A stretch of DNA of 64,000 nucleotides from Bacillus sp. NTK034 (GTDB lineage: Bacteria; Bacillota; Bacilli; Bacillales; Cytobacillaceae): the NCBI RefSeq assembly GCF_017303275.1, contig NZ_JAFKOJ010000005.1, positions 248,001 through 312,000 of the forward strand, written 5' to 3'. The position numbers were made by a program, and so were the translations under genes. This document shows positions 8,821 through 16,389 of the stretch, piece by piece (position 1 is the first letter of the stretch; each line of letters opens with the position of its first letter). The notes under the pieces are model-generated. The model worked only from the letters and a program-made list of their open reading frames with translations. It did no database searches and was not told the DNA's origin.

Positions 8821-9798
8821 TTATTGATGCAATGCTTGAGCAGCAGTAATTAAAGCAAGCTTGTATACGTCTTCCTCGTTGCAGCCGCGGGACAGGTCAT
8901 TAACCGGACGGTTCAAGCCTTGAAGGATTGGTCCCACTGCTTCGAAGTTTCCTAGGCGCTGGGCGATTTTGTAGCCGATGTTTCCGGCTTCCAGGCTAGG
9001 GAAAACAAATACATTTGCATCTCCCTGGATTGGTGAATCGGGAGCTTTTTTCTCAGCTACAGATGGAACGAATGCCGCATCAAACTGGAATTCCCCATCA
9101 ATGATCAATAGCGGATCGCGAACTTTAGCCGCTTCAAGTGCCGCCGAAACTTTTTCCGTTTCAGGAGACTTGGCAGAGCCCTTTGTTGAGAAGCTCAGCA
9201 TGGCCACACGCGGTTCGATATCGAACATTCTGGCTGTCTTCGCGCTTTCAATCGCGATTTCTGCCAGGTCCTGGCTGTCAGGTGAGATGTTGATGGCACA
9301 ATCGGCAAAAACATATTTCTCATCGTCACGGACCATGATGAATACACCGGATGTTTTGCGCACGCCTTCTTTTGTTTTAATGATTTGAAGAGCCGGGCGC
9401 ACTGTGTCAGCTGTTGAATGGGCTGCACCGCTCACAAGGCCGTCTGCTTTGTTTGCGTAGACCAGCATGGTTCCAAAATAGTTTTCATCCAAAAGGATCC
9501 TGCGCGCATCTTCTTCTGTCGCTTTGCCTTTGCGTCTTTCAACAAATGAAGCCACAAGCTCATCCATCATTAAAAAGTTATTTGGGTCATAAATTTCTGC
9601 TGAATCCAGGCTGATATCCATGTCCTTTGCTTTCGCTTCAATTTCTGCAATGTTTCCAACAAGGATCGGAGTAACGATTTTTTCTGCAGCCAATCTGCCC
9701 GCAGCCGCTAAAATGCGCTCATCCTGTCCTTCTGGAAAAACGATTCTTAAATTCTGCCCTGTTACTTTTTCTTTCAATACTGTGAATAAATCACTCAT
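8821..9798 (-). CDS. pta: phosphate acetyltransferase
   Basis: Interconverts acetyl-CoA and acetyl phosphate, the first step of overflow acetate formation. The 325-residue protein is the short single-domain Pta of Firmicutes, with the typical GLVSGAAHSTADTVRPALQIIKT and the C-terminal GPILQGLNRPVNDLSRGC. A GTG at 9813 overlaps the ribosome site GGGAGG, so the ATG at 9798 is used. A cre site about 108 bp upstream of the start fits the known activation of pta by CcpA. Confidence 0.95.
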   Translation of the reverse strand: MSDLFTVLKEKVTGQNLRIVFPEGQDERILAAAGRLAAEKIVTPILVGNIAEIEAKAKDMDISLDSAEIYDPNNFLMMDELVASFVERRKGKATEEDARRILLDENYFGTMLVYANKADGLVSGAAHSTADTVRPALQIIKTKEGVRKTSGVFIMVRDDEKYVFADCAINISPDSQDLAEIAIESAKTARMFDIEPRVAMLSFSTKGSAKSPETEKVSAALEAAKVRDPLLIIDGEFQFDAAFVPSVAEKKAPDSPIQGDANVFVFPSLEAGNIGYKIAQRLGNFEAVGPILQGLNRPVNDLSRGCNEEDVYKLALITAAQALHQ

Positions 9799-9905
9799 GC
9801 TAATTCCTCCCACGGCGATAATTTTTCCGTTCAGTTTAATAGAAATTCTCCTATATACTCCCTTAGAATACTCTTCATCCTAATAATTTCAAGGAGTTCA
9901 CATGC

Positions 9906-9919
9906 TGTTAGCGTTTACA
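9906..9919 (-). promoter_or_regulatory. cre site (CcpA) upstream of pta
   Basis: On the minus strand TGTAAACGCTAACA matches the cre consensus TGTAANCGNTNNCA at every fixed position. In B. subtilis CcpA activates pta from an upstream cre, and the distance here is compatible with activation. Confidence 0.8.
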
Positions 9920-10032
9920 ACTAAAAAGTTTTTGTTTTCGGTAAATTTCCAATAATAAATATCCTTCTGATAGTCCATCTTCATACCTTTTTTAAGATAT
10001 CCATAATGTCCGCTTTGTAAACGGGATTTTGC

Positions 10033-10083
10033 GGTGACAGGCACCTATACCAGTTCGGCAAATTGGTATAGGTGCCTGTCACC
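10033..10083. repeat. GACAGGCACCTATACC palindrome, copy 2
   Basis: A perfect 20-bp inverted repeat (10033-10052 and 10064-10083), extendable by a G-T and two A-T pairs, lies in the 385-bp region upstream of hemQ. There is no T-tract, so here it is not an obvious terminator. It shares the whole stem with the element at 2158. Confidence 0.8.
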
Positions 10084-10183
10084 CTGCCTGAATTCCAACA
10101 TTTCAAGTTTTGTACACATGTTAATTGGAGAAACTATGTTATAGTAATGATGAGAATTTTAGTACATATTAGGAGTGATTATA

Positions 10184-10927
10184 ATGAGTGAAGCAGCAGT
10201 AACGCTTGATGGCTGGTATTGTTTACATGACTTCCGCACAGTTGACTGGACAACTTGGAAAATGGCTCCCAGCGAAGAGCGTCAGGCAGCGATCCACGAA
10301 TTTATGGCCCTAGTGGACAAGTGGAATACAACACAAAGCGGGAAAAACGGCAGCCATGCCCTTTATACAATTGTCGGCCAAAAAGCTGATTTTATGATGA
10401 TGATCTTAAGGCCTACAATGGAAGAGTTAAATGAAATTGAAAACGAATTCAACAAAACCAAATTAGCTGAATTCACGATTCCGGCTCATTCATATGTTTC
10501 TGTTGTCGAGCTGAGCAACTACCTGCCGGCAGGAGAAGATCCTTACCAGAATCCGCAGATCCTGGCTCGCCTTTACCCTGAGCTTCCAAAAGCGAAGCAT
10601 GTCTGCTTCTATCCAATGGACAAGCGCCGCCAGGGCAATGACAACTGGTACATGCTGCCGATGGAAGACCGCCGCAATATGATGCGCAGCCATGGCATGA
10701 TCGGTCGCCAGTATGCAGGAAAGGTAAAGCAGATCATCACAGGTTCAGTCGGTTTCGATGATTACGAATGGGGCGTTACCCTCTTCTCTGATGATGTTCT
10801 TCAATTTAAAAAGCTTGTTTATGAAATGCGCTTCGATGAAGTCAGTGCCCGCTACGGCGAATTCGGCTCTTTCTTCGTCGGAAACATCCTTGAAGAGGAT
10901 AAAGTTGAAAAGTTCCTTCACGTTTAA
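10184..10927 (+). CDS. hemQ: coproheme decarboxylase (hydrogen peroxide-dependent heme synthase)
   Basis: Last step of the coproporphyrin-dependent haem pathway of Gram-positive bacteria: two oxidative decarboxylations of coproheme to haem b. The 247-residue chlorite-dismutase-fold protein shows the catalytic segment FYPMDKRR (Tyr143, Lys147), the axial histidine in [10 protein letters not shown] (His170) and the conserved [14 protein letters not shown] at 10175 lies inside the AGGAGTG ribosome site; the ATG at 10184 is preferred. Synteny (pta neighbour) fits B. subtilis ywfI. Confidence 0.95.
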   Translation: MSEAAVTLDGWYCLHDFRTVDWTTWKMAPSEERQAAIHEFMALVDKWNTTQSGKNGSHALYTIVGQKADFMMMILRPTMEELNEIENEFNKTKLAEFTIPAHSYVSVVELSNYLPAGEDPYQNPQILARLYPELPKAKHVCFYPMDKRRQGNDNWYMLPMEDRRNMMRSHGMIGRQYAGKVKQIITGSVGFDDYEWGVTLFSDDVLQFKKLVYEMRFDEVSARYGEFGSFFVGNILEEDKVEKFLHV

Positions 10928-10930
10928 TCA

Positions 10931-10966
10931 CCAAAACTCCCACTCTGCTGGGAGTTTTTCTTTTTT
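10931..10966 (+). terminator. terminator of hemQ
   Basis: AAAACTCCCA and TGGGAGTTTTT hairpin with a T-rich tail. Confidence 0.85.
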
Positions 10967-11106
10967 CACAGGTCATAAATAAACATGCCCCTTCATAGTA
11001 ATGAAATAGTGAGTTTCTATTTTAAAATTCAACCCGCAGGACTTTCGACAGTCCATGGCAAAAATGCGGATAGAAATGGCTATTATAATTATTAGGAGGG
11101 AAAACA

Positions 11107-11616
11107 TTGAGTCAATCAAATTATGGTCAATACCCTTTTTATGGTTACCAGCAGCAGCGTTACACGGACGGCACTCAAATGCCGCAAAACTTCCAGAGCC
11201 AGCCGCAGTTTCAGCCCGCTCAAACAGGCGGAACAGTTCCGGGTGCTAGCTCGGGCGGAATGTTTCCAGGTGCAGGTACAGGAGCCGGCGGCATGGGAGC
11301 ACCTGCAGCTGCTCCTTCTATTCCAGGCATGCTCCCGCTTGAACAATCCTACATCGAAAATATTCTTCGCCTGAACAGAGGAAAACTCGCGACTGTTTAT
11401 GCAACATTCGAAAACAATACGGAATGGAACGCTAAAATATTCAAAGGCATCATTGAAGCGGCCGGACGGGATCACTTAATTCTGAGCGACCCTCAAACAG
11501 GCCAACGTATCCTCCTTCCAATGATCTACTTAGACTATGTAACGTTTGATGAAGAAATAGAATATGAATATCCGTTTGGCGGAGGGCAAGGGATGTCGCA
11601 GTACTCTCCTAGATAA
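11107..11616 (+). CDS. gerQ: spore coat protein GerQ
   Basis: A 169-residue coat protein needed in B. subtilis for CwlJ to work during germination. The first 78 residues are Tyr/Gln/Gly/Pro-rich and disordered; the conserved domain begins at LPLEQSYIENILRLNRGKLATVY (residue 76 on) and ends with YLDYVTFDEEIEYEYPFGG. Translation starts at TTG with AGGAGGG 6 nt upstream. The lysines near the N-terminus that Tgl cross-links in B. subtilis GerQ are absent; the first lysine is residue 93. It converges with ywdK. Confidence 0.92.
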   Translation: MSQSNYGQYPFYGYQQQRYTDGTQMPQNFQSQPQFQPAQTGGTVPGASSGGMFPGAGTGAGGMGAPAAAPSIPGMLPLEQSYIENILRLNRGKLATVYATFENNTEWNAKIFKGIIEAAGRDHLILSDPQTGQRILLPMIYLDYVTFDEEIEYEYPFGGGQGMSQYSPR

Positions 11617-11620
11617 TGAA

Positions 11621-11654
11621 AATGGAGCTTTGACACCCCGTCAAAGCTCCATTT
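11621..11654. terminator. bidirectional terminator gerQ/ywdK
   Basis: AATGGAGCTTTGAC and GTCAAAGCTCCATT form a perfect 14-bp stem with loop ACCCC... between the convergent genes. Confidence 0.85.
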
Positions 11655-11657
11655 CTA

Positions 11658-12029
11658 TTATAGATATTTTACCGCCACAATAATCAAGAGCACCCAAGCC
11701 GCAAGGAATGAGACTCCGCCAAGCGGGGTGATGGCACCCAGCACACTGATTTTTGTTAATGTTAAAACATATAAGCTTCCTGAGAAAAGGATTATGCCGA
11801 TCAGCATCAGCCAGCCTGACCAGGATAATAAAGATGTCGCCGGCAATTTGCCAAGCAGGATGCCAATAATCAAAAGGCCTGTTGCGTGGAACATCTGGTA
11901 GGTTACACCTGTTTTCCATATCTCCAAATACTTCGGCTCCACTTTTCCCTCAAGCCCATGCGCCCCGAACGCACCTAATGCAACTGCTAAAAAAGCATTA
12001 ATGGCTCCAATTATAATAAATAGCTTCAT
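11658..12029 (-). CDS. ywdK: DUF423 membrane protein YwdK
   Basis: A 123-residue membrane protein with four hydrophobic segments. The N-terminal signature AINAFLAVALGAFGAHGLEGK and the internal YQMFHATGLLIIG are typical of DUF423 (YwdK/YgdD). The function is unknown. The ATG at 12029 with AGGGG close by is preferred over the GTG at 12041. It follows ywdI closely and the order matches B. subtilis. Confidence 0.85.
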   Translation of the reverse strand: MKLFIIIGAINAFLAVALGAFGAHGLEGKVEPKYLEIWKTGVTYQMFHATGLLIIGILLGKLPATSLLSWSGWLMLIGIILFSGSLYVLTLTKISVLGAITPLGGVSFLAAWVLLIIVAVKYL

Positions 12030-12055
12030 AGTCCCCTGCACCTCTTATCGTTTTA

Positions 12056-12331
12056 TTAAAAATCGAATAATGAATCGCCGTTTGCCTCATCATCCATCTG
12101 CATTCTCTTTGGCTGCATCCCTGCTGTCTGAGCCGGTGGCGGTGTATTGTATGTATGGCTAATAGAAGCGGCAGCAGACACACTTCCGGTATCCGACTCT
12201 TCCAAAACAAGCTCGCATAATGACTTGATCGCCTGCACTCTTTCTCTTATTCTGGCGTCTGAAGAGCTGCTTTTCGCTTCCAGCAATTCCTTTTCCATCT
12301 TCCCTAAAAGCCTCTGAACAGAGATATTCAT
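12056..12331 (-). CDS. ywdI: YwdI family protein (DUF5327)
   Basis: A 91-residue soluble protein. The first half is a helical segment (VQRLLGKMEKELLEAK and RIRERVQAIKSLCELVL); the second half is Ser/Thr/Pro-rich and ends in an acidic tail with DSLFDF. It matches YwdI by sequence and by its place between ung and ywdK. There is no known function. ATG with GAGGTG upstream. Confidence 0.8.
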   Translation of the reverse strand: MNISVQRLLGKMEKELLEAKSSSSDARIRERVQAIKSLCELVLEESDTGSVSAAASISHTYNTPPPAQTAGMQPKRMQMDDEANGDSLFDF

Positions 12332-12351
12332 TCTCTACACCTCTTTCTGTA

Positions 12352-12621
12352 AGAAAAGCACAAGCACCTTGTGCCCGCAGCGACCCTCAGGGATCAGGCT
12401 GCTTCCGATGTACATTCCCGAAGTTCAAAAAAATGCTGCATTCTTTTTATAAAAAATGGCCTATGTTACCGGTCATATAAAGTTTATCAGTTTTTCTTTT
12501 CAAAACGCAAACAAGGATGCCCGAAAAACTTCGAGAGAGGTCATCTGTCTGGTTTTAAGAAAAGCGGAAGCGCCTTGTCCACCCCCGACCCTCGAGGGGG
12601 TAGGCGCTGGAGCTAGACAGT
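12352..12621. repeat. two copies of the AAAGCGGAAGCGCC element
   Basis: A degenerate copy at 12352-12410 and a full copy at 12557-12621, running from AGAAAAGCGGAAGCGCC through a CTCGAG-centred hairpin (CCCTCGAGGG) to GGCGCTGGAGCTAGACAG. They fill most of the 478-bp gap between ywdI and ung. Confidence 0.75.
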
Positions 12622-12782
12622 TTAAACTGAAAAGCCCTGCATCCTTTTGGGTGGTTCCGGTCCCATGTAACATAGAAATATTTGCATTTAAAACAATCGA
12701 TTTTCTGTGAACTCATTTATCTTTCCCTTCTCGAACAGAGCATATTTCGAGCACTTCTCTTATTCTCTTACACGAAACGGTA

Positions 12783-12798
12783 TGTTTCACGTGAAACA
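12783..12798. promoter_or_regulatory. parS site (ParB/Spo0J binding)
   Basis: TGTTTCACGTGAAACA is a perfect 16-bp palindrome and matches the Bacillus parS consensus TGTTNCACGTGAAACA at every position. It lies 13 bp downstream of the ung stop codon. ParB loads at parS and spreads to recruit SMC and organise the origin-proximal chromosome, so this site also marks the window as chromosomal and origin-side. Confidence 0.92.
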
Positions 12799-12810
12799 TG
12801 ACGAATAGAA

Positions 12811-13488
12811 TCAGAGATCATGAATCTTCCAGTCAACGGGCTCGTCCCCAAGCTCTTGTAATATCTCATTCGTCCTTGAAAATGGACTGCTGCCAAAGAA
12901 CCCTTTCCTTGCCGAAAATGGACTTGGATGCGGCGATTTTATTATATAGTGTTTAGAAGCATCAACCAGAACTTCTTTTTCCTGAGCCGGTTTTCCCCAT
13001 AAAATAAACACAACGGGCTTTTCCCTCTCATTCAGTTTTTGTATGACTGTGTCGGTGAAAATTTCCCACCCTTTCCCCTTATGCGAGTGCGCCTGCCCTT
13101 TCCGGACGGTCAGAACGGTATTTAAGAGCAGCACTCCTTCTTGAGCCCATTTTAATAGATAGCCATTGTTTGGCACCTCGAAGCCCAGGTCATCCTGCAT
13201 TTCCTTGAATATATTTTTCAGTGATGGCGGCAGCTTTACATCAGGCTGAACCGAAAAGCTTAATCCATGTGCCTGCCCCGGCCCATGATAAGGATCCTGC
13301 CCCAATATCACTGCCTTTACGTCTTTATAAGCTGTATATTGGAGAGCATTGAAAATATCCTCCTGCCTCGGATAAATGGTTTGCTCCTCATATTCTCTTT
13401 TTAAAAATTCACGAAGATGGAGATAATAGGGTTTCTCGAATTCCTCTGCCAAAATCTCCTGCCAGTCATTTCTTAAGACTCGCTTCAT
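12811..13488 (-). CDS. ung: uracil-DNA glycosylase
   Basis: Removes uracil from DNA, the start of base excision repair. The 225-residue family-1 enzyme has the water-activating motif [18 protein letters not shown] (Asp65), the LLLNTVLTV strand and the DNA-intercalation loop HPSPFSA (His187). ATG with GGAGGGAG upstream. Synteny with ywdI fits B. subtilis ung (ywdG). Confidence 0.97.
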   Translation of the reverse strand: MKRVLRNDWQEILAEEFEKPYYLHLREFLKREYEEQTIYPRQEDIFNALQYTAYKDVKAVILGQDPYHGPGQAHGLSFSVQPDVKLPPSLKNIFKEMQDDLGFEVPNNGYLLKWAQEGVLLLNTVLTVRKGQAHSHKGKGWEIFTDTVIQKLNEREKPVVFILWGKPAQEKEVLVDASKHYIIKSPHPSPFSARKGFFGSSPFSRTNEILQELGDEPVDWKIHDL

Positions 13489-13580
13489 CTGCCAACACTC
13501 CCTCCTCTTATTTGAAAAGTCTATATGTACTCTTACTACCCATTGGCTATCATGGCATAATCTTTCATTTTTGCATACAT

Positions 13581-13605
13581 GTTTAAAAAATTTCAGAACG
13601 GATAT
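13581..13605 (+). promoter_or_regulatory. sigma-B-type promoter of the YflT-like gene
   Basis: GTTTAA, 13 bp, GGATAT: close to the sigma-B consensus GTTTAA-N12-15-GGGTAT. It lies about 72 bp upstream of the start codon of a gene whose family is a general stress protein. Confidence 0.65.
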
Positions 13606-13676
13606 GTATTAAATATAACGGCAGGACAGGCTGCCATTTAAATAAATCTGCAAATCTTTTAAGGAGGATGTTATAT

Positions 13677-14006
13677 ATGTATAAAGTTGAAGTTGTTGAA
13701 AATGGTGTACAGGCTACTGATACGATTGGACTGCTGCAAAGCCAGGGATTCAATAAGGAGAACATCTATATTTTCGCACATGATAAGGATCGTTCCGAGC
13801 ACCTTTCTGACGCTACGGATACAGGTGAAGTCGGCATGAAAGAGCAGGGTTTATTCGATTCTGTCGGCAACGTATTCAAAAAGCGCGGAGATGAGCTTCG
13901 TTCAAAGTTTGAATCTGTTGGTTTAACGACAGTAGAAGCAGAACAATATGAAAAAGTTTTGGACGAAGGCAAGTTAGTTATTGTTGGTACAGACGAAGTG
14001 AAATAA
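13677..14006 (+). CDS. general stress protein, YflT/GSP17M family
   Basis: A 109-residue soluble protein with the YflT (heat-induced stress) domain: an N-terminal YKVEVVENGVQA strand, GFNKENIYIFAHDKDR and a C-terminal GKLVIVGTDEVK. Members of this family belong to the sigma-B general stress response; the biochemical role is unknown. The ATG at 13677 has AAGGAGG 9 nt upstream, whereas the ATG at 13668 abuts that site. A sigma-B-like promoter and a downstream terminator frame it as a single-gene unit. Confidence 0.8.
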   Translation: MYKVEVVENGVQATDTIGLLQSQGFNKENIYIFAHDKDRSEHLSDATDTGEVGMKEQGLFDSVGNVFKKRGDELRSKFESVGLTTVEAEQYEKVLDEGKLVIVGTDEVK

Positions 14007-14010
14007 TTTG

Positions 14011-14072
14011 AAAAGCGGAGGCGCCTTGCCCACCACCGACACATCGAGGGGGTAGGCGCTGGAGCTAGACAG
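14011..14072. repeat. AAAGCGGAAGCGCC element
   Basis: Full-length copy of about 62 bp: GAAAAGCGGAGGCGCC ... TCGAGGGGGTAGGCGCTGG then AGCTAGACAG. The GGCGCC and GGCGCT arms can pair. Confidence 0.8.
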
Positions 14073-14076
14073 TATG

Positions 14077-14108
14077 AAAAAGCGATGAAGATTCTTCATC
14101 GCTTTTTT
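14077..14108. terminator. terminator after the YflT-like gene
   Basis: AAAAAGCGATGAAG and CTTCATCGCTTTTTT form a 13-14-bp stem; it also serves the convergent membrane gene. Confidence 0.85.
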
Positions 14109-14114
14109 GTGCCC

Positions 14115-14513
14115 TTAAAACATCAAGACCCATAACCCAATAAGCAATACAGGGTAAAGCACATACCACCAGACTCTGGTTACATTGACTTTTGACAGGA
14201 TGAAAAAAACCATTTCAGGCAGCACAATCAGACCTGCCTGAAGCCAGATGAACGTGCTGAAATGCTCCGGCGCTGTAATGCCGGCACCTGTCGCCCAGTC
14301 TCCACTATTGAATAAAAAGTAGAAAAAGTTCAGGAATGGGAGAATGATAGCGAAAAGAATCCGGCTTATATGCACGATTAAATCTGAAGGACGCTTTGTT
14401 TTATACATAGGGGTAACCGGAATGATAAAGCTGTAAAGGATCAAAACCAGCCCTATAAAATTGACCAGCAGCTGGTCAAACAAATACCCGAAAAAATACA
14501 TGAATGTAATCAT
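14115..14513 (-). CDS. small membrane protein, unknown function
   Basis: A 132-residue protein with four hydrophobic segments (near residues 8-32, 45-68, 85-105, 112-131) and few charged residues. I do not recognise the family. Short loops carry YKTKRPSD and NSGDWATG. ATG with AGAGGTT upstream. It is a single gene between the YflT-like gene (convergent) and moeB. Confidence 0.65.
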   Translation of the reverse strand: MITFMYFFGYLFDQLLVNFIGLVLILYSFIIPVTPMYKTKRPSDLIVHISRILFAIILPFLNFFYFLFNSGDWATGAGITAPEHFSTFIWLQAGLIVLPEMVFFILSKVNVTRVWWYVLYPVLLIGLWVLMF

Positions 14514-14591
14514 TGTTAACCTCTTTTGTCTTTTTGTCTTTATTTTACAAAAAAGGAAGGGGCATATATATAATGAAAAAGCACTAGTTTT

Positions 14592-15611
14592 CTAACCCAT
14601 AATCCGCTGATAAATGGACTTCGCCTGAGCTAAATCCTTTGTTCCATGAATAAGGGCGCGTCCGTCTTTAAAGAGGACAAGGCGCTTCTCCTCCATTTCG
14701 ACGGAAAGCAAATACGGATTGCCCTTCACCTGGAAGCCAAGTGCTTTCAGCTGCCGTGCGATTTCAGCGAATTCGATTTCCTGCTCCTCTGGCGGACGGA
14801 TCTGAACAGTATCCCTTCCGCAGAGAACAGTGGATTTCATCATGTTTTCCGGCTGCAGATAAGGATACGTTCTTTCTGTTCCGCAAGATAAGCAGCCTTC
14901 ATCTTTCGCTCTTGACACCTTCATGCTTGTGTATTGGTTTCGCCATAAATCAAAGCTGACCATAGCGGTACGCACGGCTTCCCAGTCCTCAGCCAGAATT
15001 TTCAGCGCTTCAGCTGCCTGATGGGCGACGACCATTTGCACAGCTGGGGCAATAATTCCTCCTGTATCACAGGTCATCCCCTGGATCGGAATCTTTTTCA
15101 ATAAGCAATTCATGCATGGCGTTTTCCCGGGAATGATGGTCATGCTCATGCCAAAGCTGCCGACACAGGCTCCATAAATCCATGGAATATTAAATTTTTG
15201 AGAGATATCATTAATGGCCATCCTGGTTTCAAAGTTATCAGTCGAATCCAGAATCAGGTCCACCCCTTCCGCAAGCTCTTCCAGCTTTTCCGGAGTAGCA
15301 TCGCCAATAATTGAGCGGATTTCGACCTCGCTATTAATCTGTTTTAGCCGTTTTTCTGCTGCTGCCGCTTTTGGCATTTTTTCTAAGGCGTCGCTTTCTG
15401 CAAAAAGCTGCTGGCGCTGCAGGTTGCTTTCCTCGACATAATCCCGGTCAATGATTGTCAGTTTGCCGGCACCTGAACGCGCCATTAATTCCGCATTTCC
15501 CGAGCCGAGAGCGCCGGCACCGACAATCACCACATGCTTGGAGCGGATTTTATCCTGACCCTCTTTTCCAATAGGCGGAAACAAAGTCTGGCGTGAATAC
15601 CTTTCAGACAA
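14592..15611 (-). CDS. moeB: molybdopterin-synthase adenylyltransferase (MoeB/ThiF family)
   Basis: Activates the C-terminal Gly-Gly of MoaD by adenylation. Residues 1-245 are a ThiF-type Rossmann domain with VGAGALGSGNAELMARSGAG, the R-finger segment ESNLQRQQLF and DSTDNFETR. Zinc cysteine pairs are seen in TPCMNCLL and EGCLSCGTE. About 95 more residues form a C-terminal extension, as in B. subtilis MoeB of the same length. The start is TTG at 15611 behind GAGAGGAGGGG. It follows moaD by 28 bp. A role in thiamine sulfur transfer is the main alternative. Confidence 0.85.
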   Translation of the reverse strand: MSERYSRQTLFPPIGKEGQDKIRSKHVVIVGAGALGSGNAELMARSGAGKLTIIDRDYVEESNLQRQQLFAESDALEKMPKAAAAEKRLKQINSEVEIRSIIGDATPEKLEELAEGVDLILDSTDNFETRMAINDISQKFNIPWIYGACVGSFGMSMTIIPGKTPCMNCLLKKIPIQGMTCDTGGIIAPAVQMVVAHQAAEALKILAEDWEAVRTAMVSFDLWRNQYTSMKVSRAKDEGCLSCGTERTYPYLQPENMMKSTVLCGRDTVQIRPPEEQEIEFAEIARQLKALGFQVKGNPYLLSVEMEEKRLVLFKDGRALIHGTKDLAQAKSIYQRIMG

Positions 15612-15639
15612 TGCGGCCCCTCCTCTCTTGAAGCTGCCA

Positions 15640-15870
15640 TCATCCTCCGCTGACTGGAGGAATAAAGGCGATTGTATCTCCGTTCTGAATGACTTCATCA
15701 TCTGAAGCAAATTCTTCATTCACAGCTGCCATGACTGAATCAAGCTTCAGCCCGTAATTTTCCTCAAGCATCTGTTTCAGCTCAGAGATTGTTTTGCCGC
15801 CGACATCCTTTGTCACAGACTCTTCGCCAACACGGTCCCGCAAATGGGCAAAAAACATAATTTTATTCAT
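15640..15870 (-). CDS. moaD: molybdopterin synthase small subunit
   Basis: A 76-residue beta-grasp sulfur carrier. It ends in PPVSGG, the Gly-Gly tail that is adenylated by MoeB and thiocarboxylated. Together with MoaE it turns cPMP into molybdopterin. The start codon overlaps the end of moaE by 8 bp, indicating coupled translation. Confidence 0.92.
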   Translation of the reverse strand: MNKIMFFAHLRDRVGEESVTKDVGGKTISELKQMLEENYGLKLDSVMAAVNEEFASDDEVIQNGDTIAFIPPVSGG

Positions 15871-16327
15871 GTAAATCCTCCGCCTCCGGTTTTCCTTTTG
15901 GGTATGCCACTGTTTCCAGCTGGTTTCCGATCCATTCTTCGCCATCTTCCCAGTGTTCCTTTTTCCAGATCGGCACAATTTCTTTAATTCTTTCAATTGC
16001 ATAGCGGTTTGCTTCATAAGCATCCGCACGGTGTGGAGTGGAAACTGCAATGACCACCGCTACATCGGTAATATCCAGTTTGCCTGTCCGGTGGGTAATT
16101 GCTACCTCTGCCCCATTCCAGCGCTCCTTTATCTCGTTTCCGATCTGCTCCAGTTTTTTCACAGCCATTGATTCATACGCTTCATATATTAAGTAAAGTG
16201 TTTTTTTGCCATGTGTCAGCTCGCGGACTGTTCCGATAAAGGTCGTAATCGCTCCCGCTTCCCGCTGCACCACTTTATCGATCACACTTTGGATATCGAT
16301 CGGGTCTTTAGAAATCTCAAAATTCAT
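15863..16327 (-). CDS. moaE: molybdopterin synthase catalytic subunit
   Basis: The large subunit of molybdopterin synthase, which inserts the dithiolene sulfurs. The 154-residue protein has the family motifs GAITTFIGTVRELTHGKK, LYLIYEAYESMA, HRTGKLDI and the C-terminal PIWKKEHWEDGEEWIGN carrying the conserved lysine. ATG start. Order moaE-moaD-moeB on the minus strand suggests one transcript that may begin with mobA. Confidence 0.93.
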   Translation of the reverse strand: MNFEISKDPIDIQSVIDKVVQREAGAITTFIGTVRELTHGKKTLYLIYEAYESMAVKKLEQIGNEIKERWNGAEVAITHRTGKLDITDVAVVIAVSTPHRADAYEANRYAIERIKEIVPIWKKEHWEDGEEWIGNQLETVAYPKGKPEAEDLHE

Positions 16328-16389
16328 GGAATCACCTCGTGTTATTTGATTTTGACATAGACAGAGCCGGAATGGAAATGAATGTACCC

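Noticed and set aside
12352..12621. Insertion sequence remnant
   Set aside because: No transposase fragment or terminal inverted repeats with target duplications were seen; the repeats fit a REP-like family better.
12456..12710. 84-codon plus-strand frame between ywdI and ung
   Set aside because: It runs through a copy of the AAAGCGGAAGCGCC element and has no ribosome site or recognisable protein.
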